Assembly (NCBI GenBank): GCA_018398765.1
Contig: JAHBMJ010005742.1
Span: 1 to 27,701 of the forward strand
DNA from: Chromera velia
Taxonomy: Eukaryota; Sar; Chromeraceae
Reading direction: 5' to 3'
Length of the DNA: 27,701 nt
Shown here: piece after piece, positions 9,800 through 19,270 of the stretch
How positions within the stretch are numbered: position 1 is the first letter of the stretch
How the letters are laid out: the number at the start of each line of letters is the position of its first letter
The notes under the pieces: generated by a model
Told to the model about the DNA's origin: nothing
Database searches by the model: none
What the model saw: only the letters and a program-made list of their open reading frames with translations
Position numbers and translations under genes: made by a program

Positions 9800-10262
9800 G
9801 AGTCCCGCATGCCGGGGGTGAGTGGGGTGCTTTTTGCTCCCCCTTCTGCATAGCAGACCGGCGCTTTTCCACAAAAAACTCGTTCTCATAATTGGTAAGG
9901 AGTTAGAAGCTGAAACTTTGTGTAAGAAGACGTTGTAATGATAGAAAAAGAACTATAGAACAGATTTTTTATATCATTTCTAGAAACATAGGCTACCATA
10001 TAAATTTTATGAGTTTTAGGCCATTTTTTAACGGTTTTTAACAAGAAGAAAAACGGTATAAAACTCACAAAATTTGTATGACAGCCTTGTTTCTAGAAAT
10101 GGTATAAAAAATCTGTTTCATAGTTCTTTTTCTATCATTTCAACGTCTTCTTACACAAAGTTTCAGCTTCTAACTCCTTACCAATTATGAGAACGAGTTT
10201 TTTACGGAAATACGCCGCTTTAGGGGGGCGAAAAGCACCCCACTCGCCCCCGGCATACACCC
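9800..10262. mobile_element. Foldback inverted repeat (~450 bp hairpin, MITE-like)
   Basis: Arms at about 9807-10030 and 10042-10257 are reverse complements at roughly 85 percent by eye. Outer ends read GCATGCCGGGGGTGAGTGG on the left and, reversed, GTATGCCGGGGGCGAGTGG on the right. Both arms share CTCGTTCTCATAATTGG, GAAACTTTGTGTAAG and TTTCTAGAAACA. The loop is short. A transcript would fold into a very long hairpin. No coding content is present. No clear target duplication was found. Confidence 0.75.
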
Positions 10263-10328
10263 CAAAACCAGAGACAAATGACAACCTCGGGCCTAGCGGG
10301 CCATGCATGCAGTAGGGTATATCTAATT

Positions 10329-10411
10329 AGGTTAGGTTAGAATAGGTTAGGTTAGGTTAGGAAGCTTAGGTTAAGGTTAGTTTAGGTTTTAGGTTAAGTT
10401 TAGGTTAGAAA
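10329..10411 (+). repeat. Degenerate TTAGG array, first block
   Basis: Runs of GGTTAGGTTAGG interrupted by AATAGG, AAGCTTAGG and TTTAGG variants. The unit resembles a telomeric repeat but is degenerate and interstitial. Confidence 0.85.
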
Positions 10412-10749
10412 CCTACTGAGAGTCCTACTCAGAGGATTATAGATAGCACAGACTAAAAAATGAAGTTCATACCTGTAAAAATCACTAGAAAAATCACGTT
10501 TTTAATTCAAAAACTGACTTTCACACTAGTAAAAATCAACTTTTTAAATGTCATATTGAATCAATCATTTTTGACTTAACAATAACACAAAATAAAACAT
10601 AAAATAAACATACTTTAAACCTTCATCTTTAATCTAAAAAGTGTTTTACACATCCCAATTTAATATATAACGCTATAAAAATATGTATAAAATTATGTTA
10701 TCACTTAATATCATCATATTTCATACTTGTAACAATCACATCCTTGCAA
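10412..10749. other. AT-rich spacer between TTAGG blocks
   Basis: I see no gene. The stretch is rich in short A/T runs, with loosely repeated phrases such as AAAAATCAC and AAAAATCAAC. Confidence 0.6.
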
Positions 10750-10826
10750 TTTAGGTTAGTAACCTAGGTCAGTAACCTAACCTAGGTTTTTTTCACTTCA
10801 AGGTTAGGTTAGGTTAGGTTAAAACC
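10750..10826 (+). repeat. Degenerate TTAGG array, second block
   Basis: This block contains TTAGG units in both orientations (GGTTAGTAACCTAGG, then CCTAACCTAGG), followed by a clean GGTTAGGTTAGGTTAGG run at 10802-10819. Confidence 0.8.
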
Positions 10827-10868
10827 GAATTGGATACCCTGGCTGGGCCTGGTATGCAGTTGTAAACA

Positions 10869-11358
10869 CAGGGTTGTTAATCACCGACAACTGTAAGTAC
10901 CGAAAAACAGAATCGACCCCCGATTTCATTTTTTTTCTAGTGCTTTCGGTTATGCTTTCGGTGCTTTTATGACCGGCAAAAAGATGCAAAAAGTTAATAA
11001 AGTAAGGCCGTAGACTGCTATTTTTTACTATATAGTTCTAGATATAGTTCTAGTTTCAGTTGAGCCTGATGTGGAAAACTCCTAGGAAAACTCTAGGGAA
11101 CACTTGCTGTTTTAGAGTTAAAACTAGTCAAAACTTTAGAAACGCAGTCATGGCAAGCTCGGCAGCGACTAAAATAAAGGCTCACGTTTACTTTTAGTGT
11201 TAAAAACCTAAAATCCAGTCGTTTTAACGTTACATTGAAAGCCTAGTTTAAGCAAAATTTTTAAGATACCGAAAGTACCGGTACTGAAAAACGGAACCAC
11301 ACCCCCTTAATTAAAGTCCCGAAGTACCAAAAGACACGATAATTAACATTAAACCCTG
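10869..11358. mobile_element. hAT-like miniature element with 8 bp target duplication
   Basis: The 490 bp segment begins CAGGGTTGTTAAT and ends AAACCCTG. CAGGG...CCCTG termini are typical of the hAT superfamily. The flanking octamers are TGTAAACA (10861-10868) and TATAAACA (11359-11366), seven of eight identical, as expected for a hAT 8 bp duplication with one later mutation. Inside, GTACCGAAA-like motifs occur near both ends. No transposase is present. The strict terminal repeat is short, so the call is moderate. Confidence 0.5.
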
Positions 11359-11366
11359 TATAAACA

Positions 11367-11675
11367 AAAAAAACAAGCCGCTGCAGCTTAGCCTGCTTCC
11401 ACAATATCATTTTCTAACATTAATAATTACTCAGCTAAATTACTAAATAGATTACTAGCTAAAAAAGTTATATGTCCAGGCTACTTGTGGGACTTACGTA
11501 TGCCCTGTCGGCCCACCGGCGGGCGGCCCTATGTCTGTTGTATGTTTGCGCGGGCCTGCCGGCGCCGTGTGTATTGAGACCACGCGTGCATCAATACAAT
11601 TGATGTACGTGACCGATATACGATGGTTCCGTCTCTGTGCCTGATCGTTTGATCGATTGATGACGTCATTGCCAT
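11367..11675. other. Unannotated spacer before the 190 bp satellite
   Basis: No gene is recognised. The AT-rich first part gives way at about 11480 to GC-rich sequence (GGCCCACCGGCGGGCGGCC near 11510). Confidence 0.5.
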
Positions 11676-12725
11676 ATAGGTGTCGACTTGACACAAGAGC
11701 AAGGGTTCGAGAGGTACAGGATAGACGGCTTTTTGCCCCTAGTCTCACTGTCCCACTCCTTCTGGTTGAAGATTTATTGCTACATGTCTATATTTTTTCC
11801 TCCTTCTCTGTGCAGGTCAGTTTTAGGGTGCATGGATGTACAAACAGTGAAGGTGTTTTGCAGGTATAGGTATCGACTTGACACAAAAGGGTTCGAGAGA
11901 TATAAGATAGATGGCTTTCTGCCCCCAGTCTCACTGTCCCTCTCCTTCTGGTTCAAGAGGTATGCCTACATATCTGCATCTTTTCCTCCTTCTCTGTGCA
12001 GGTCAGTTTTAGAGTGTATGGAGGTACAAGCAGTGAGGGTGTTTTGCAGGTATAGGTGTCGACTTGACACAAGAGTAAGGGTTCGAGAGGTATAAGATAG
12101 ACGGCTTTTTCCCCCCAGTCTCACTGTCCTTCTCCTTCTGGTTGAAGATTTATTGCTGCATGTCTGCATCTTTTCCTCTTTCTCTGTGCAGGTCAGTTTT
12201 AGGGTGCATGGAGGTACAAGCAGTGAGGGTGTTTTGCAGGTATAGGTGTCGACTTGACACAAGAGAAGGGGTTCGAGAGGTACAAGATAGACGGCTTTTT
12301 GCCCCCAGTCTCACTGTTCCACTTCTTCTGGTTCAAGAGGTATGTTTACATGTCTGCATCTTTTCCTCCTTCTCTGTGCAGGTCAGTTTTAGGGTACATG
12401 GAGGTATAAGCAGTGAGGATGTTTTGCAGGTATAGGTGTCGACTTGACACAAGTGGGGGGCTTCGAGAGGTACAAGATAGACAGCTTTCTGCCCCCAGTC
12501 TCACTGTCCCACTCCTTCCGGTTGAAGATTTATTGCTGCATGTCTGCATCTTTTCCTCCTTCTCTGTGCAGGTCAGTTTTAGGGTGCATGGATATACAAA
12601 CAGTGAGGGTGTTTTGCAGTTATAGGTGTTGACTTGACACAAGAGGGGGGGCTCGAGAGGTACAAAATAGACGGCTTTTTGCCCCCATTCTCACTGTCCC
12701 ATTCTTTCTGGTTCAAGAAGACCCC
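11676..12725 (+). repeat. Tandem satellite, ~190 bp unit, about 5.5 copies
   Basis: Copies begin at TGTCGACTTGACACAAG-type sequence at 11681, 11871, 12057, 12247, 12437 and 12627. Spacings are 190, 186, 190, 190 and 190. Each unit contains TCACTGTCC, a CTCTGTGCAGGTCAGTTTTAG block and GTGTTTTGCAGGTATAGG. Two unit subtypes differ in GTTGAAGATTTATTGCT versus GTTCAAGAGGTATG and broadly alternate (A,B,A,B,A,B). The unit is not a multiple of three, so the open frames crossing it are incidental. Confidence 0.9.
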
Positions 12726-12736
12726 CCCTCTGGTAT

Positions 12737-14760
12737 GCCTGCATGTTTGATTGGCTGCCTGATTGAATGACTGACTAACTGACTTCCTGTCTTAGACTAG
12801 CTGCCTGCATCTGCCTGCTTGCCTGCCTGTCTGATATACTGACTGACTGACTGCTTAACTGACTGACTGACTGACTGACTGACTAACTGATTGACTGCCT
12901 GATTGAATGACTGACTGGTTGACTTCCTGTCTAGCTGCCTGCTTGTCTGCTTGTCTGATATACTGACTGACTGACTGACTGACTGACTGCTTAACTGACT
13001 GACTGACTGACTGACTGACTAACTGATTGACTAACTCACAGACTGCCTGCCTGATTGAATGACTGACTGACTTCCTGTCTAGCTGTCTGCATCTGCCTGC
13101 TTGCCTGCCTGTCTGATATACTAACTGACTGACTGACTGACTGCTTAACTGACTGAGTGACTGACTAATTGACTTACTCACTGACTGCCTGATTGAATGA
13201 CTGACTGGTTGACTTCCTGTCTAGCTGCCTGCTTGTCTGCTTGTCTGATATACTGACTGACTGACTGCTGAACTGACTGCTTAACTGGCTGCTTAACTGA
13301 CTCAGTGACTGAATGATTGACTTACTCACTGACTGACTGCCTGATTGAATGACTGACTAGCTGACTTCCTGTCTAGCTGCCTGCTTGCTTACCTGTCTGA
13401 TATACTGACTGACTGACTGTTTAACTGACTGAGTGACTGACTCATTGACTTACTCACTGACTGATTGCCTGACTGAATCATATATCTGTTACAGTATTAA
13501 AACAAATTTTAGGCTGCAATAGAGCTATGCTCGCGGCGGCTGCTGTTGCTCTGCAGCCTCCCAAGAGAGGCCAAGCAGTCAACTCAACGCCTTTTCCATC
13601 AGTCTTCCCCCCTCCTTTTACCCCTGAATTCCTAGCCTAAATCCTTGATAGGCGCTCAAAAGACTGCAGAAGAAGAGAATTAATAATTTTTACTAACTCG
13701 CAGACTGCCTGCCTGATTGAATGACTGACTGACTTCCTGTCTAGCTGCCTATATCTGCCTGCTTGCCTGCCTGTTTGATATACTAACTGACTGACTGAGT
13801 GACTGCTTAACTGACTGAGTGACTGAGTAATTGACTTACTCACTGACTGCCTGATTGAATGACTGACTAGCTGACTTCCTGTCTAGCAGCTTGCTTACTT
13901 GTCTGTCTGATATACTGACTGACTGACTGCTTAACTGACTGCTTAACTGACTGAGTGACTGAATGATTGACTTACTCACTGATTGACTGCCTGATTGAAT
14001 GCTAGATTAAATGACTGACTGGCTGACTTCCTGTCTAGCTGCCTGCTTACTTACCTGTCTGATATACTGACTGACTGACTGTTTAACTGACTGAGTGACT
14101 GACTCATTGACTTACTCACTGACTGATTGCCTGACCTAGTGCTTGACCAAATGGCTGACTAGCTGACTTCCTGTCTAGCTGCCTGCTTGCCTGCCTGTCT
14201 GATATTATACAGTAGTATCATATACTGACTAACTGACTGACTGACTGACTGACTGACTGACTGACTGACTGACTGACTTAACTGACTGAGTGACTGACTG
14301 ATTGATTTACTCACTGACTGACTGCCTAACTGAATGACTGACTGGCTGACTTCCTATCTAGCTGCCTGCATCTGCCTACTTGCCTGCCTGTCTGATATAC
14401 TGACTGACTGACTGTTTGACTGACTGAGTGACTGATTGATTGACTTACTCACTGACTGACTGCCTGTCTGTCTAATATACTGACTGACTAACTAATTGGC
14501 TGACTGATTGACTGACTGTAAGTGAGTGACTGACTGACTGATCGATTAACTGACTGACTGCCTGTCTATCTGCCTGCTTACCTATCTCACACTGTCTAAT
14601 ACACTGACTGACTGATCAACTGACTGCCTAATACTGCCTAACGTACTGACTGACTGATGGACTAACTGAGTGACTGATTGATTCACTGGCTGACTTATCG
14701 ATTGAGTGGCTGACTGATTGACTGACTAACTGACTGACTGACTTCCACCTGAGTGTGCCT
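12737..14760 (+). repeat. TGAC-type tetranucleotide array with ~145 bp higher-order repeat
   Basis: The array is built from CTGA/TGAC units but organised into larger units. TTCCTGTCTAGCTGCC-like landmarks occur at 12784, 12924, 13072, 13214, 13366, 13734, 13876, 14028 and 14168 (and a variant at 14351). Spacings are mostly 140-152 bases. Within a unit the order is GATTGAATGACTGAC, TTCCTGTCTAGC, GCCTGC runs, TCTGATATACTGAC, GCTTAACTGAC. Ser/Gln-rich frames on the minus strand are by-products. Confidence 0.9.
13480..13691. other. Unique ~210 bp insert interrupting the TGAC array
   Basis: The array breaks at about 13480 and resumes at about 13692. The insert contains an 8 bp inverted repeat (AGGCTGCA...TGCAGCCT, about 13511-13559) around a GCGGCGGCTGCTG core, then pyrimidine-rich sequence. 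No coding or element ends could be assigned. Confidence 0.6.
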
Positions 14761-15105
14761 GCTTGTGTTTCTATGTCTCTGAACCCCCCTCCTATAGTGG
14801 GAGGCACACCACTATCATCATTATGGGGGGCACCAAGAAAAAAGAAGGAGGTAGGAAAAAGGAGGAAGGGGGAAGGAGGAAGGAAGAAAGGATTCTGAAG
14901 GAAAGAAGGGACGAAACTGGCGGACTGATTGACTGACTCACTGACTAACTGACTGACTGACTGACTGATTGACTAGTTCCTACCTGAGTCTGCCTGCCAG
15001 TGCCTTTATATCTCTCAGCCCCCTTCCGACAGTGGCAGGCACACCACAATCATCATTTGGGGGGGCATCAAGAAGGAAGAAGGAGGGGATTCCGAAAGAA
15101 AGAAG
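14742..15105 (+). repeat. Diverged tandem duplication of a ~235 bp unit
   Basis: The block starting 14742 (CCTGAGTGTGCCTGC, GGCACACCACTATCATCAT, GGGGGGCACCAAGAA) is repeated from 14977 with substitutions. TGAC repeats lie between the copies. It marks the right-hand edge of the tetranucleotide array. Confidence 0.75.
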
Positions 15106-15762
15106 GGCTGGCTTGCTCGCTTCCCACAGTTTGCCAAAGACGGCCGGAGACGTCCGGAGACGGCAGGAGAAAACACAGTCAGATTCGATCTTTCACTACA
15201 GGACAAACTCTCTAAACGCTCGACTTCAGCCACTTTCTTGTTGTTGCTTTTCTTGTTTGGAGAGGTAGAGATGGATGGAAAGATCTTTTATCTCAAATAT
15301 TCTACTAAAAAAAATCGTGTCAGAAGCTCAATTAACCCGGGGGGGTTTTGCGGTGGCAGAGCCGCCGTGAAACTAAAAAGGGGTAGAAAATTATCAACGT
15401 TTCTACATATGAAGGCCTCGAAGGCGGCGGCGGCAAGGCTTCCGCCCAAAAAGTAGGTTCATTTACTTTGGGGGGGGGACACCAGGGGTGATGGTGGGAA
15501 TGGTGGAGATTAACTGTGGAATACTATGGATTATATCTGGTGATATTAATATAGGATATTAATTATATCTGGCCTACGGAGAGGCACTCTGAAATATAGA
15601 TGTGGTCTTTAAACGACTTTGTAGTAGCAATCTAAGCTCTAAAACATTTAAAATGAACTCCAAACTTATTTTATAAGCAAAAAAAGTTCTAAAAAATAAA
15701 AAAATGACACTTTTAGAGTATTGGTTGAAGGTTCTTACTCGGTTTGAGCTTAAAAACTATAC
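15106..15762. other. Unannotated stretch with short open frames
   Basis: No gene is recognised. A 72-codon plus-strand frame (15238-15456) is basic and ends in an Ala/Lys-rich stretch; its codon-level support is weak. From about 15520 the sequence is AT-rich and shares phrases (TATCTGG.GATATT, GCAATCTARAGC, TTTAAAACATT) with 16990-17170, which suggests related old repeats. Confidence 0.4.
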
Positions 15763-16805
15763 GTCTCCATCTCTAGGTTCTTAGGTTCCTAGAACCTAGG
15801 TTCTAGCCTTCTCAGTCTGACCCTCCAAGAACCCCAAAGAACCCGTCCAAAACCAGTTATGAAACATTGAACACGATGAAAATATTCAAAAGTTTGTCCA
15901 CCAATTCGACTGAAAAACGTTGGAAAAGGACTGTGAGAGATAGAGGGATAAAGAGGGTTCCAGATAGTAAAGATCAAAAAAGGAAAAAGAAGGTTCCAAG
16001 ACTTATTAAGACTCCAAGAAGAAATCTGTTGTGCGAGGTTGGCTTTTCTCTAACTCAAGCTTTGAAATCATTTTCTTGAATGGTCATAGTGTCACTGTTT
16101 GATACGTGACAACCGCTCTTTGCTTTGATGTGCTTCATGAAAGTATCAACCTTTATGTTGCTTTCTGTGTGGGCTACACATTTCTGCCCTTTCTCTTCCC
16201 ACTCCTTTTTCTTTTCAGGGGACATATCACTCAGATTGATCTCTGCTGCACACACCTTGCAACGAAGCTTTGCAGAGCACGCTTTGCCATCTCAGTGACC
16301 ATCCCTTCCCCTGTGCTTCCTGATTCGTCCGACGTGAAGACACGCAGGAGCAACAAAGTTTTTGTGGGTCACCTTAGCGAGCTTAACCATAACCTTGTTG
16401 ATTCAGAGAGAGGCGGGGGGTACATCTTCGTCACTCATCTCCGATGGATCATCCCCTCCCTCTTCCTCCAATTCACCTCTTTCTCCGTCTTCATGCATGC
16501 GCATAAAATGAATGAAACCGTCTTTATGAAAGATGAAGAGCTTACTTGTCTTGTAAGTCTGTTTAAAGAGAAGAAAAAACGAGTTGACAGCTGAGTTTTA
16601 TGATTTTGACGGTCAATTTCAGCATATATAAGCATCTGTTTTGTTTGTTTGGATCATTTTAATCATCTGAATTAGGTCTTTAGTCTTTCTAAAGCTTTAA
16701 GAGGGGGGTTCTTTATGGTTCTTACAGGTTTTTGTCTAGGTTCCTAGAACCTAGGCTCTAGGCTCTAGTGGTTTCTCTAGAGAGTAAGAACTAAATGATG
16801 GAGAC
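15763..16805. mobile_element. ~1.0 kb element with short inverted ends and AGGTTCCTAGAACCT palindromes
   Basis: The ends are GTCTCCATC (15763-15771) and GATGGAGAC (16797-16805). Just inside both lie GGTTCCTAGAACCTAGG palindromic blocks (15786-15803 and 16739-16755), together with related AAAGAACC motifs. The interior carries a decayed minus-strand frame with a BED-like zinc finger, as found in hAT-type transposases. No clear target duplication is visible. The element assignment is inferred from the paired ends and content. Confidence 0.45.
16055..16558 (-). pseudogene. Decayed BED-like zinc-finger protein frame (transposase-derived)
   Basis: One minus-strand frame runs from an acceptor-like AAACAG (exon start 16558) to a stop at 16055. 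Only two TGA codons break it (16405-16403 and 16294-16292). The first third is acidic (MHEDGERGELEEEGGDD, SEMSDEDVPP). The last part has CKVC near the centre, followed after about 40 residues by TFMKHIKAKSGCH. The C-x2-C...H-x5-H pattern with an aromatic before HIK is BED-finger-like. A Lys/Glu-rich helix (MSPEKKKEWEEKGQK) separates the two halves. BED fingers bind DNA in hAT transposases and in host proteins derived from them. Two in-frame stops suggest a pseudogene, though an unrecognised intron could remove them. Confidence 0.45.
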
Positions 16806-17026
16806 ACCACTTTAACGCAATATAGACTTGATTCTTTTTTAAAGAACCTTTAAGAATCTGAAAGAACCTTATACTAACGAGTCTGGAAAAGCAAAAAACA
16901 GTGTTAAAAACTATTAGAACCTATGTTATATCACCTTCAATTATAGTATAAACATGCATGGTACTAGGGTTCTACCTAGCAGTGCTGCCCCGTAGTATCT
17001 GGCGATATTGTGTTCTGGACAGTTTG
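16806..17026. other. AT-rich spacer
   Basis: No gene is recognised. The sequence contains AAAGAACCTT repeats similar to those at 15830-15840, perhaps belonging to the neighbouring element. Confidence 0.4.
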
Positions 17027-18418
17027 AACAGAGTGGACTCTAAAGTAGGACTTAGTGGAATTCAAAGTGACTTTTAAATTTACTAATATATTCTAGCTTC
17101 ATTATAAAGTAAAACTAGGTTACTTAAAGCAATCTAGAGCATTTTAAAACATTCAAAATCGTTATTCCTGTGCGAATCTGCTCAAATATGCTCAAAAGAC
17201 TGGTTGATTAGCTAGGGTGCATGGTAGGAAAAATTATGATCACCGCGGCATGTAGAAGTTAGTGAATATTACCTACAAAGAAATACACAGGCACAACACT
17301 AATGGATACACTCAAAAGCAACGTTTAGCGCTGCCAATCAACTATAAAGAATTGCTTTTTCTGCAAGGGAAACAGTGCAGGAAGGAGGGTTTCACAGCTA
17401 GGCTGGTCAGACTGGATAGGAGGCGGTCAGCAGGGGTTAGACAGGATTCCAAAGAACAAAGTACAGAGACAACATAATTCTTTTCACAAAGAAGTCACAC
17501 TACACAGTGCAAAAGCTTACAAATCGTTCTGCGTGTGTCAATGAGAAACTGTGAAAAAGAAGGACAGGTCCGTAGGTAGACCCAGATGTTTAGACGGAGA
17601 CCAGTACGGAGTGCCACAAATGAGAAAGGATGAACGAGTAAGCCTTAGAAGCACTTGCGTCGGGATAGTATGGACCGCTTTCAAAGACTGATACATACGG
17701 AGCAAGTGGAAGACATTCAAATGCATGAAAGCTGAGCAATTGGTCTGGGTGGAAAAATGTCTGGCACGACTGAGAGCTGTGTAAAGCTTCAGAAGAGGCG
17801 GTCAAAAAATGAAGGCTCCAGCAGACTCTCCATCAACCCTCTCTCAGTGACCTCCCTTGTGCGTTTCTGTCAAGCTCTTAGCAGAACAAAGAAGCTGGAT
17901 GCTAAGTAAATCATCATGCAAAGCGAAAGAGCGAGCCGCGCTTCCTTAACTGACCTGCAAGTGTCCCTAAGTCTCTGTCCACCAACACCTGCAAACACGG
18001 AGCAACGGGTGTTCATACTTTATGCAGTCAAGGAAGCACTTCTGTCTAGCTTATTCTGGTGCACAAGGTCCCAAGGAAAAGACCAAGAGCTTAAGAAGCA
18101 GCGGGTCCGGACAGGCTGACCTGGGGGTTGACCGCGGGGCTCCCAAGACTGTGACCTGCAAGGAAAGAGTAAGGAGAGCGATGAGGGCAGCAATACTTTA
18201 ACACCTAAATAAGGCCGGCAGCCCTTCCCCGCTTGAACAGGAGGAGCAGCAGCAAGCAGGAAGACGTTGGAAACAAGATCAAGACGGCTGGTCTCCACTG
18301 GACCCACCTGCAAGCTCCACTTTGTCCCGACCCGAGGTGATCCAGCAACTGTTGTTACAGCCGTCTCCTCCAGAGCCCTGAAAGTGCACTCCCGAAAAAA
18401 AAGTTAAAACCGAGAAAA

Positions 18419-18471
18419 CGCTCTGTCAAACATCTTCAAAAACTGTCAGAAAACATCTGACAGAGCGTTTT
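18419..18471. repeat. Hairpin with AACGCTCTGTCA stem
   Basis: A 12 bp perfect stem (AACGCTCTGTCA with TGACAGAGCGTT) encloses two AACATCT repeats. T-rich sequence follows (CGTTTTTTG), a terminator-like layout although this is a eukaryotic context. Confidence 0.7.
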
Positions 18472-18510
18472 TTGTGGCAACATTTCTGTGGGAAAAGTCC
18501 GTTTGCTCAG

Positions 18511-18539
18511 AGGTTCAGAACTCCGCAGTTTTGAACCTG
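18511..18539. repeat. Imperfect AGGTTCAGAACT hairpin
   Basis: AGGTTCAGAACT and AGTTTTGAACCT pair with one mismatch around a CCGC loop. It is related in sequence to the palindrome at 18722-18749. Confidence 0.6.
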
Positions 18540-18721
18540 TGGACCTTCAAGACGGACAAGAGACTTCAGACCCGATTATTGGCCGATAGAGGCAAAGTCG
18601 GCTGCGTGTGTCGAAGGGGCAGGGTGCCGCCACCCCCTCTGGCCCCATGGCGGCGCCTCTCGGACCCACGATAAGCCCATGTCTGGACCTGGCGGTGGGG
18701 GGGTTTGACCCCCCTTGCCTA

Positions 18722-18749
18722 AGGTTCAGAAGTGCAGACTTCTGAACCT
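18722..18749. repeat. Perfect 12 bp hairpin AGGTTCAGAAGT
   Basis: AGGTTCAGAAGT, loop GCAG, ACTTCTGAACCT. It is followed by a run of at least ten G (18752 onward). Confidence 0.85.
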
Positions 18750-18893
18750 CGGGGGGGGGGGGATGTCCGACCTAACTCGAGGTCCCTGACCCAAAACAGT
18801 CAACCTAGTTTTACTTTATAATGAAGCTAAAATATAGTAAATTTAAAAGTCACTTTGAATTCCACTAAGTTCTACTTTGGAGTCCACTCTGTT

Positions 18894-19266
18894 AGAGTCG
18901 AGAGATTCATAGTTGAACTTGGACTTGGCTTCTGCTAGCTTACTAAGAAAGGACAGATTTATGACCGGACAAACGGAACGAACGATCTCAGCAAGAGAGC
19001 TGAGAGCGAATTAAATATGACCGGTCCCCACGCGAACGCAAAGACAAGCTTTTCGGGGCCAGGCAGACAGAACGTGGTGGCGGGTGCGCATACAAGAAGG
19101 ACCGAACGGCAGCGGCGAGACAGTGCCAGGAGGTAGGACACTACAGCATAACATTACACGGTAGTTAAAGTAACGGTAGTTTAATCATTTTAACAGTAAT
19201 TTCGATGATTGAGGTTTTTGTTATGCATGCCGCGTAATCCATATTTTTAAAGCTTTGACTCAGTCA
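18894..19266. other. Spacer between the inverted-repeat element and the LTR element
   Basis: No gene is recognised. Two ATGACCGG phrases (18961 and 19018) and a CGGTAGTT repeat near 19160-19180 are present. The last four bases before the LTR element (19267-19270, GTGA) are its target duplication. Confidence 0.5.
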
Positions 19267-19270
19267 GTGA

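Larger units (their letters stand above)
17027..18893. mobile_element. ~1.9 kb element with ~95 bp terminal inverted repeats
   Basis: The left end 17027-17122 and right end 18802-18893 are inverted copies at about 93 percent by eye. Both contain AACAGAGTGGACTC at the outside, GGAATTCAAAGTGAC, and AAGTAAAACTAGGTT at the inside. The interior holds unrecognised short frames, recurring CCTGCAAG phrases (17954, 18154, 18307) and three hairpins at 18419-18749. There is no transposase I can recognise. A target duplication was not found, so exact borders are uncertain. Confidence 0.55.

Noticed and set aside
11688-12642. Several 60-135 codon frames in the 190 bp satellite
   Set aside because: The repeat unit is not a multiple of three, so the frame changes at each copy; no protein repeat is maintained.
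12855-13843. Ser/Gln/Val-rich minus-strand frames (SQSVSQS)
   Set aside because: They are readings of the TGAC array.
16106-16594. 162-codon plus-strand frame
   Set aside because: It is opposite the BED-like minus-strand frame, which has domain order and acidic/basic composition typical of protein; the plus frame is hydrophobic and patternless.
18419-18475. Rho-independent terminator
   Set aside because: The stem plus T-run looks like one, but the window is eukaryotic and no upstream gene ends here.
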